DNA of 64,000 nt from Globodera rostochiensis. Taxonomy: Eukaryota; Nematoda; Chromadorea; Rhabditida; Heteroderidae. Below the pieces are notes generated by a model. The model saw only the letters and a list, made by a program, of their open reading frames with translations. It was not told the DNA's origin and made no database searches. Positions 56,001 to 64,000 of the stretch are shown here, in pieces (the first letter of the stretch is position 1; each line of letters starts with the position of its first letter). A program made the translations under genes and the position numbers. Location of the stretch: contig JAEVLN010000013.1 of assembly GCA_018350325.1 (NCBI GenBank), forward strand, positions 2,728,124 through 2,792,123, written 5' to 3'.

Positions 56001-59000
56001 GCTGAGTTTCCGTCCGCTGCTCCCTTCGCCCCAAAGCACCGCCCCTTCGGCCGCCTCTCTGATGCTAAAAACGGCATTTATTTGCATGCCGATGGGCCAA
56101 AGTCAAATTATTAGGCAATGCCTAATTTATAAAATGCCTAATTTGAAAGCAGCACAAATCCAATAGATCAACGTCATTTCAGACAAACGCTGAAAGGCAT
56201 TGGCACCACAAACAGCAGAAGAGAGGATGGCCTGGGGGTGGCAATGGACCCGCAGAGGCTTTTCGTCGACGTCGCCGGAGGCGTTCCTTCTCAGTCTTTA
56301 TCCGTTTTTACAGTGATGAGGAGACTTTGCTTTTCTTTTTGTAATTGTATCCCCAGTTGGACGTTTCCGTGCCCAGCCGCCGTGCCGAACTCCTCCAACG
56401 CGTCCATCTGGAGTCGGCCTCCTTCTCGCCCTTCGAACTCGTTTGGCTGAGCCGTCCGTCCCCCACCTTTTGGCGTCTTTGGCTTTCCCTGAAAGCTGAC
56501 CAAATGGGGCAGGAAGGCAATTCTGACGGTGTCCTTTTGATCCGCGGAGGTAAAAATGTAAGCAATGGCCGGACGTAAACAAAGTTTGATTCGACGGCCC
56601 CCGTCCCCTCAGCTGGCACTTTCCCTTCCCTACCGAATCCAACGGACTTCCAACGCCCAATCGAACGCCTTTCTCTTCACGCTGACCATCAAAGACTCTT
56701 CCAGCAAAGCAAATAACCCCCACGGGCATCCTTCGCCAGCAACAGCCGCCGATGTACAACTGTTCACCCAACGCAATGGACAACACTTTTTTCGTACCGT
56801 TCCCTTCGACGGTCCGTCCAAATTTTTAAATTTCAATTGCCCCCCCGCCGCCTCCCCTTAAGTGCCAGAACAATTCGGCCCCCTTCGCTCGGATATTTTC
56901 CAACTTCGAATTCGGTCACGCCAATTCCGTCCGTTCTCTTCACTTATCAAAGTCACTTATTTCCAATCTTTTTTCTGTGCCATTTCCCTTCCCCTTTCGC
57001 AGGTCGACCCGCTGAACAATGCTCTGATTGTCGAACTTCGGAGAATGCCAACTCAGTATTTCGCAGATGACGGCAAAACATTTGCGGTCGAATGGGAAGA
57101 GGTTGGCAAATCAAATCAAATTGATTAACATAAACATGGACATGGACATGGACATGGACATGAACATGGACATGGACATGAACATGGACATGGACATGGA
57201 CATTATTCTGTCGCTTGGCAGTTGGACGGGACGGCCGTCCGTCCGCGTGTCCGTCTGAGTCCGCTCGTAATTTCTGATGCGAACTTGCAACAATTTGTGG
57301 ACATTGTGTACACTGACGGCCCTCCGAAATCGTTTGTTTGGCTGAGCCCGGATGAGCGTCAGCCTCTGATGGGCCTGGTAAATTAGCCCCCCAGCGTTTC
57401 TGAGCTTTCGTCCACAGCCCATAAAGCCCAACTTCACTCTCTGTTTGGGGTGCGGCTTCCGCCAGCCCCTCCGTCTCCGTTCATTGCCTTCCGTCCCCTC
57501 GCATTGCGGCGCCCTTTCCGTTGCGCTGCCTTTTTCCGCTTCAGTGCCGTCCGGCGGGTCACTGTCCTTTCGTCAGTTTTTGCTCATTACGCGCAGCGAA
57601 TTGAACGATGAGGACGGCATTTCTGGGGGAGAGGGGGCGAGGAAGGGCATTTGTTATCGGACAGAAGAAGAAGACGACGTCGGAGGTGGGGGGGGGCATC
57701 GGGGGTCATTTGAACGAGTCGAGACGTTTATCGTATGCTTCGAATCCCCAGAAGCAATTCCCGTCCCCCAACTCGCCCGCCGTTCCCCAATCTTCCGCTC
57801 GTGCCCCAAGTCCAAACTTCGCCGTTGCCAGTCTTTGTTCCGTCCCCCCGGCCCCAAATGTCAGCACTGGTGGGCCCAATTACCCGACGATCTGCTGACC
57901 GTGCACACCGTCGCACAATTCCTTTTGCTGTCCGTCGAATGCCGCAGAGAGGGGGCCGGTCTTGAGAGAATGGAGAAACTGATCGAGTGGGTTTTTGGAT
58001 TAACATTTTTTGATCGGAGATGACATCCGAAGATGCATCACTTCCGTGGACAATGCGTGTCCGCTCCATCCATCGGAAGTCGAAATGGCCCCACACAGAG
58101 GCGGCCAGTTGTTCAACCAGGTCGCCCCGCCCATCCACCAAAGTTCGGACCCTTCCCTTTCAGATCGGTCACCTGAAACCCTTTCGCGTCGGTCTTCAGT
58201 CCCTGTTTCCGGCTTTGTCTTTGGTCGAGTCGCAACTAATCAGCTTCCCGTCTCTTCTCGGCGAATTCCTCTCCCAGCTGAGCGTACTGCTCGCATTTGT
58301 TCTCGTCCTTCCCCACCCCCCCCCACAGATCGTTTTCCCCCCTTCGGCGTTACTTCCGCTTTCTTCTCCCGACATTTTTGACCAATTTATCGCCGCCATT
58401 GCTGATAATTCGACCGAAGGCCCAATTGTTGAGGGCAATGAGCTTCGCGGGAAGGCGAATGAATTGATCGTCAAATGGAACAGAGTGGTGAATTTGGTGA
58501 GCGGAAGAGAGGACGACTTGCCGGAGGGGGGCTCGAGCGGAAGAGAGGACGACTTGCCGGAGGGGGGCTCGAGCGGAAGAGAGGACGACTTGCCGGAGGG
58601 GGGCTCGAGCGGAAGAGAGGACGACTTGCCGGAGGGGGGCTCGAGCGGAAGAGAGGACGACTTGCCGGAGGGGGGCGCGAGCGGAAGAGAGGACGACTTG
58701 CCGGAGGGGGGCGCGAGCGGAAGAGAGGACGACTTGCCGGAGGGGGGCTCGAGCGGAAGAGAGGACGACTTGCCGGAGGGGGGCTCGAGCGGAAGAGAGG
58801 ACGACTTGCCGGAGGGGGGCGCGAGCGGAAGAGAGGACGACTTGCCGGAGGGGGGCGCGAGCAGAAGAGAGGACGACTTGCCGAAGGGGGGCGCGAGCGG
58901 AAGAGAGGACGACTTGCCGAAGGGGGGCGCGAGCGGAAGAGAGGACGACTTGCCGGAGGGGGGCGCGAGCGGAAGAGAGGACGACTTGCCGGAGGGGGGC

Positions 59001-62000
59001 TCGAGCGGAAGGGAGTTGGCCCAGTGGAGAGCATTGGTCCAAAGTGCGGACCGGATCAAGTCCATCGCTCGGCAGGTAATTCTGGCCACTTCGCTGATCA
59101 GAAATATAAGCGGAGGATTCCCCCTCCTCGTTCAGTTCGGTGCCGAGAATCCGTTCTCGCTGTTCAGAGATGTTTTACGCCAAATTTTCTCAAATGCCGA
59201 GTTCCGTTCCGAACTGAACCCAACGCCGGAGGATTACCAAAACGAAGAGATCGTCGGATGGGCCGATGTGAGGGCGGAGCGGGAGGAAGTTCAGGAGGGT
59301 GAGGAGTTCAGGTGGGACGGCCAAGTGTAATAAGGCGAAAGATGACAAACAGAATTGTTTCAGGGTTTTGGTCAATGTGCGCGTCCGTGAGGTATTTTAC
59401 CCACGCCACCACCCTCCGTGCCGTCCTCCATTGCCACCCCCCATTACCACTCCCCCCCCGTGCCGTCCTCCATTGCCACCCTCCCCCCGTGCCGTCCTCC
59501 ATTGCCACCCTCCCCCCGTGCCGTCCTCCATTGCCACCCTCCCCCCGTGCCGTCCTCCATTGCCACCCTCCCCCCGTGCCGTCCTCCATTGCCACCCTCC
59601 CCCCGTGCCGTCCTCCATTGCCACCCTCCCCCCGTGCCGTCCCCCACTGCCACCACCCCCCCCCGTCCCTTTAGCTGACACCCGCCGTCCTTTCCTCCGT
59701 CAGCGTCAATCTCCGCTTCACCCGAACCTCCGCCCCTCTGAAATTCCGTCTTGGGCCTATCTTCAGTTCCGGACAGCCTTTGGAGTTGCGTGCCGACGGC
59801 ACTTTCCGTGCGGAATGGACCGTTCTTCCGTTCTCAGACTTTCGTCTCACAGAGTCTACCTCAGTGAAAGTGCGGAAAAGCGCCAAAATTTGGGAAAAGA
59901 AAAACTTACGTAACTTCAGCCCGACATCGTTTTATCCTTCGAATTGGGCGGTGAAAGAAAGGCTCAGCGGCTGAACGCGCCGTCCGTGCTGATACGGCCC
60001 CGCCCCGCCCTTCGCCTTTTGGCCTTTTCTCTGCCGACCCTTCCCATGGCGTCCTCCGCCCACTCTCTTCACATCTCTGCCGTCAATTCCGGGTCGTCCC
60101 CCTTTTATTTATAATCATTTTTTGTTTTCAATAATTAAAGTTATTCCGAATTGAATTCGGTGGAATTCTGTCAACTACGACCCGAAATAAGATGGGCTAA
60201 CGATGGGACGCCCGCCGACTTTCGCTTTTCGAATGTGCACGTTGAAGGCCCCGACGGACACATTTTGCCAGAGGGGTCTTTTCTTTCGTTTGGCCACAAA
60301 ATTGCCTCGGGGAGTGCTTCACACATGACGCTGAACTTCAGTGTGATGCCGCATAAGAAAAACGTACGTTAATTGACAATTAATTAGCTGGGTCCTATTT
60401 GACTCTGTCGGCCTTTTCCTTCGCTCTGTCAGAGTGTCGCTTTGTTCCACAACTTTTCCGCCGTGGTGTCCGTCAACAGTTCCCTCCTCCCGCTGTCCCA
60501 ATTCGACCTGCGCTTCTTCTTCATCCAGCAGTCCATCCGTCCGCACTCTCTGCTGCTTGTCTCGGAGTATTCGTCGCCCCTGCCGCTGTACCTCTACTCC
60601 AAGCCGGACTCCAAACTCACCCCCCTCGCCACTCTCCAACTGATCGAAGTGCCGCCCTCCGTCCTCTGCTTCATCGCTTTATGTCCTTCCCCCAAAGGAG
60701 AAGGAAGTCCGTTCCGTGCTGAACGGTCACCGTTTTCTAAGCCGCGTTTACGCTCTTCGCCGATTGGGACTGTTTTCGTCTCCGATGGGCCCCGACGGGG
60801 CGTCCGTCCCTTCCCGTCCCCGTCCCCGTCCCCGTCCTGCTTCCTCTTCCTTTTCCTCACTTCCCATTGCCTCCGTATTCGCCACCCTCCCAATTAATAC
60901 CACACAGACCTTTGCCAATGGGGCCAAACTGTTGAGAGTGTCCGAAATGAGTGAGAACCGGAAAAGACAAATCGACCGACAGCTGGTGTGGATCGGAGGT
61001 GACAGCGATGAGAAGGTGGGCGAGGGGGCGGGACTGGAGCGAGAAGGGGGGGGGGGGAGAGGGGGGCGAGAAGGGGTGAGGGGGAGGGAGGGTGGGGGCG
61101 AGAAGGGGGGGGGGAGAGGGGGGCGAGAAGGGGGGGGGGGTTGGGAGCGAAAGGGGTGGGGGGGGTGGGGGCGAGGGGGGGGGGAGGGGTGGGGCGAGGG
61201 GGGGGGGAGGGTGGGGCGAGAGGGGGCGAGAAGGGGTGGGGGGGTGGGGGCGAGGCGGGGGGGAGGGGGGGGCGAGAGGGGGCGAGAAGGGGGGGGTGGG
61301 GGCGAGGGGGGGGGAGGGGTGGGGCGAAGGGGGCGAGAAGGGGTGGGGGGGGGGGGGGGGTGGGGGCGAGGGGGGGGGGAGGGAGGGTGGGGCGAGAGGG
61401 GGCGAGAAGGGGTGGGGGGGGGTGGGGGCGAGGGGGGGGGAGGGAGGGTGGGGCGAGAGGGGGCGAGAAGGGGGGGGGGTGGGGGCGAGGGGGGGGAGGG
61501 AGGGTGGGGCGAGAGGGGGCGAGAAGGGGTGGGGGGGGTGGGGGCGAGGCGGGGGGGAGGGGTGGGCGAGAGGGGGTGAGAAGGGGGGGGGGGTGGGGGC
61601 GAGGGGGGGGGGAGGGGTGGGGGAGAGGGGGTGAGAAGGGGGGGGGGGGGGTGGGGGCGAGGGGGGGGGGAGGGAGGGGTGGGCGAGAAGGGGTGGGGGG
61701 GGGGGAGGGAGGGGTGGGGGCGAGGGGGGGGGGAGGGAGGGTGGGGCAAAAGGGGGGGGGGGGGGGGGAGGGAGGGGTGGGGCGAGAAGGGGGGGGGGGC
61801 TCGGTGGAAATTGGATATTCCCTCCTTAACAGATGATGAACATCAATTTCGTCGATTTGGATGCCTCCGCTGCGATGCCCCAGCTGGTTTACGAGCTTCT
61901 GTTCGGTCGGCCCGAGCATTTTTGGGCTCCCTTCTTCTCCCAGGCCGTTTATCAACTTCAATTCGATTTTTTGTCTTCAATTTCTCCGGCGGGGCATCAG

Positions 62001-63206
62001 GAAGTGCTTGGCCGGATCACTGCAATTTCCCCTCAGGACTCGCCGCTGAATTATTCCATTCGGTCACCACAAAAGGAGAGTCCCTTCAGCGTCGTCCCGT
62101 CCACAGGTCGCTTTTGTCAGCCCAATTTTTAATTCCCCCCCCCCGTGTTTAGGTGACATTGTCATCACTTATCCGTTGCCCACCGGCTCTGCAGAGCATT
62201 GTTTGAATTTGGTAGCCACGGACCAAAAAGGGATGCAAACGCGAGTGCCAGTTCAAATATTGTTGGAAGCTATGGAACAATCAGAAAATAGACCGGGAAT
62301 AGCATCGGAACAGGGGGAGTGCAAGCTGTACTCTGTGGAGACGAAGCTGTTCGAGCACGAGTTCGAGAAGACTCGGTACCAAACGACAGAGGAGGCGGCG
62401 GCGGAAGCGTTCAGCAACAAAACACTCGCTGACGAGTCCCAGAGTGAGTGGCCATGAATCGGTTTCACTCCCTCGCCTTTCGTTTACATTTTGCAGTCCT
62501 TTCCCTCTCATTGTCAGCCCATCAACACTCGCCCCCGCGTCCGAATGTCGTTGAGATGGGCGGCGATTCGACCCTTTCGCCGATCTCTTTCTCCCCGGAC
62601 GTGGAAGTGACAGCGGAAGAGCGGGACGAGCAGTCCAACGGCACCTTCCAGGAAGAGGCCACGGCCACCCCCGCCGTCCCCTCGCCATTTGCCGCCGTCG
62701 GAGTCTCTCCAACGGCCGGGCGATCCTTTCCGACTCACAGCCACCAACAGTTTCTGACGGCGTACCCGCACCGTACGGTGTACAGTACCACAAAGGCCCC
62801 GTTGCCGGCACTGCAACTCGCCGGGCTGGGGACGGGGAGTCAGCGGACGGCAGGTGAAGGACTATAGGGTTTTAGACTTCAAGATGGTCAGACTGAGCAA
62901 TACCCGCGGACTCTCCACACCCCCCCCCCAATTGTTGGTACTGGCGAGATATGTTTAATTGAGCAATCAATGATTTGCCTCTGGGGCTAATACTTTCTCC
63001 TTAACGGTTAAGGAATTCGGAGGAACGGCACAGGAAGAATTCGCATCGGAGCGGCAGGTGCCCAAAGGGAGGAGGGCAGGACCGTCGAAGGCGGACAGTC
63101 GAGTGCACAAACAATGGCTGAAATGGCGTGCAGACTGCGCACCACAAAGCCAATTTGGGCGCTTATTTGTGACATGGCGAAGACGGTCTATCGGACGACA
63201 ATTTAA
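53068..63206 (+). CDS. large secreted EGF / beta-sandwich / cadherin-like protein (5' end uncertain)
   Basis: I do not recognise a named family. After an acceptor near 53067 comes a hydrophobic stretch, VFPLLLLALRLLVVELSSQR, likely a signal peptide, and then an EGF module (CDFDCVHGRC ... KCVCASGWTGADCDLC). A beta-rich segment follows (HFGNRGWNGRYNCLFG), then a second EGF-like piece (CRGRCLGPLCLCLHS). Next come many beta-sandwich-like repeats: GVGLTVDLLSGTLNWPSPLG, GGFDAELSVREGQSFEHNYS, HLESASFSPFELVWLS, QQFVDIVYTDGPPKSFVWLS, and SGQPLELRADGTFRAEWTVL. Near the end a cadherin-like domain has YQLQFDFLSSISPAGHQEVL, SPLNYSIRS and HCLNLVATDQKGMQTRVPVQ. The tail is Ser/Thr/Pro-rich and ends CDMAKTVYRTTI, TAA 63204-63206. 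No transmembrane helix was seen. At least five introns carry tandem arrays. It may be more than one gene, and exon borders are provisional. Confidence 0.6.
53634..54768. repeat. 42-bp minisatellite, about 27 copies, intronic
   Basis: Near-perfect units of 42 bp containing GATTGATCGGAAAGATTTGG and ACAAAAGGAATAGGAAAC, alternating CGATCG and CAATCG starts. A GT donor at 53623 and an acceptor at about 54797 (AAATTCAG) join GGT to SHFTLFVPC in frame, so the array is most simply intronic. Both strands remain open for over 1.1 kb in several frames because 42 is a multiple of three. Confidence 0.93.
57135..57202. repeat. GACATG hexamer microsatellite in an intron
   Basis: About eleven tandem copies of GACATG with a few GAACATG variants. 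Removing 57102-57220 as an intron (GTTGGC donor, TTGGCAG acceptor) joins EWEE to LDGTAVRPRVRLSPL in frame. Confidence 0.88.
58500..59012. repeat. 36-bp minisatellite, about 14 copies
   Basis: Units of 36 bp containing GGAAGAGAGGACGACTTGCC, with GCTCGAG and GCGCGAG variants. It starts right at a GTGAGC donor-like site after WNRVVNL and ends before LAQWRALVQSADR. It stays in frame with both, so a translated (GREDDLPEGG)n insertion cannot be excluded; an intron is my preference. Confidence 0.9.
59397..59662. repeat. 29-bp minisatellite, about 8 copies, intronic
   Basis: C-rich units of 29 bp (CCGTGCCGTCCTCCATTGCC plus a C-rich tail). The intron opens with GTATTTTACC at 59391 and closes with CCTTTAG at 59673, joining NVRVRE to LTPAVLSSVSVNLRF. 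Confidence 0.9.
61016..61831. repeat. G-rich intronic array, about 0.8 kb
   Basis: Irregular repeats of GAGAAGGGG, GTGGGGGCGAGG and poly-G, almost pure purine. The intron donor context GATGAGAAG|GTGGGCGAGG is itself echoed by the repeat unit. The acceptor CCTTAACAG lies just before ATGATGAACATCAATTTCG, joining DSDEK to MMNINFVDLDA. Confidence 0.88.
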
Positions 63207-63533
63207 ACCAGGACAGCACGATAGGGGTGGGGGGTTGGTGTTGATTTTGAATCGACTTCCATTCTATGCGATTCTGAGACAATAATACATAACATACCAA
63301 CTAGCGGAACAGTCAAAAATCGTTTTATTAAAAATAAAACACAAACAAAACAAAAAGAATGTATCAACGGACTACTTCCGGAAAGTCGTGAAAGCAGACC
63401 TAAAAAGCATTTACCGTAAATGAATGATGTTAAAAAATGAAAGCATACGTTTTCGGCTGATTAAAGGATGAATTAGCTGCTTGAGTGCTTTACATAAAAT
63501 GAACGCAATTATTATTTCTCGATTTAAATTGAT
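63207..63533. other. convergent gap before the FG nucleoporin
   Basis: AT-rich 3' flanks. AATAAA occurs near 63332. No other feature is seen. Confidence 0.5.
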
Positions 63534-64000
63534 TTACCCGCCACCAAACAGAGAAGGGGGACTTTGTTGTTGCTGTTGGGTGGCGAGTTGGCCGAATCCC
63601 GCGGATTTGTTCGCAAACCTTAAACCCCCAAAGCTAAAACGCCAAAAATTGGATAAAACCCACGCGGAGAATCCAGAACCGAGCGACGTCGCGTTCCCCG
63701 ACGTGTCAATTCCCCCTCCGAACATTGACTTGCCGCTTGGTATTGGCCCGCCCCCGAAGGGACTCGAGACGAAGCCGACGGTCGATGCTTTTGCGGATGC
63801 AAACGGAGAAACACTGCCAAAGAACGCGCCGCCGCCAAAGGCACTGGGCCCGGAGACAGCGCCCCCAACGCCGCCACCAAAGGCACTGGGCCCGGAGACA
63901 ACGCCCCCAACGCCGCCACCAAAGGAGGATTTGCCGGGCGAGGAGAAAGGCGAGGCGCCGAAGAGAGAAGCTGAAGTTCAAATAGAGCGGAGGATGGGAA
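63534..64000 (-). CDS. FG-repeat nucleoporin, C-terminal part (runs off the window)
   Basis: The minus-strand frame shows a dense set of FG motifs: KSSFGGGVGG, SGPSAFGGG repeated, FFGSVSPFASAKAS, SSPFGGG, SMFGGG, FGGLRFANKSAGFGQLATQ, a QQQQQ run and a terminal SPPSLFGGG before TAA at 63534-63536. FG nucleoporins line the nuclear pore channel and bind karyopherins. The end resembles NUP214-type C-termini, but the fragment is too short to name. A short intron ending in GCGTTTTAG probably lies near 63630-63660. A 45-bp-like internal duplication (GGVVSGPSAFG and GGAVSGPSAFG) is visible. Confidence 0.75.

Noticed and set aside
60748..61961. Proline-rich minus-strand frames of over 300 residues
   Set aside because: Antisense of a G-rich intronic array inside a well-supported plus-strand exon chain.

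Overview
The window is eukaryotic. Spliced genes with GT-AG introns (one GC-AG) lie on both strands in a genome dense with small palindromic transposons. Protein content (VPS11, SLU7, GTF3C3, PRRC2, RMDN, a TIKI/TraB-like protease, an NYN ribonuclease, an FG nucleoporin), very short introns (about 30-60 bp) and compact intergenic gaps suggest a nematode, possibly a plant-parasitic tylenchid. That taxon is inferred from architecture only.

Layout: 911-2891 (+) a single NYN/regnase-type ribonuclease; 3366-7862 (-) a secreted MAM-repeat protein, convergent to it; 7.9-12.8 kb transposon-rich, with a foldback element that itself carries a hAT-like insertion; 12804-16817 (+) VPS11; 17451-20352 (-) SLU7, sharing a 413-bp divergent gap with 20766-24453 (+) GTF3C3; 24.5-28.8 kb tRNA-like sequence and a 2.5-kb minisatellite; 28903-30887 (+) a TIKI (TRABD2)-like membrane protein; 31-37.7 kb a graveyard of palindromic and Tc1-like elements; 37748-46828 (+) a PRRC2 (BAT2 N-terminal domain) gene with triplicated exons; 47170-50827 (-) an RMDN-type TPR protein; 53068-63206 (+) a large secreted EGF/beta-sandwich/cadherin-like protein of unknown identity whose introns carry at least five unrelated tandem arrays; 63534-64000 (-) the C-terminal end of an FG nucleoporin.

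The genes do not form a pathway; most are housekeeping (vesicle tethering, splicing, Pol III transcription). The most unusual content is structural. First, there is a set of near-complete palindromes that start with GG, are flanked by 8-9 bp target duplications and often carry element-specific subterminal arrays. Five have both ends and a duplication located by eye. Second, several introns contain their own private minisatellite beginning close to the 5' splice site. Third, PRRC2 exons have been copied twice. Exon boundaries were worked out by hand from splice signals and reading-frame continuity; spans given for genes include introns.
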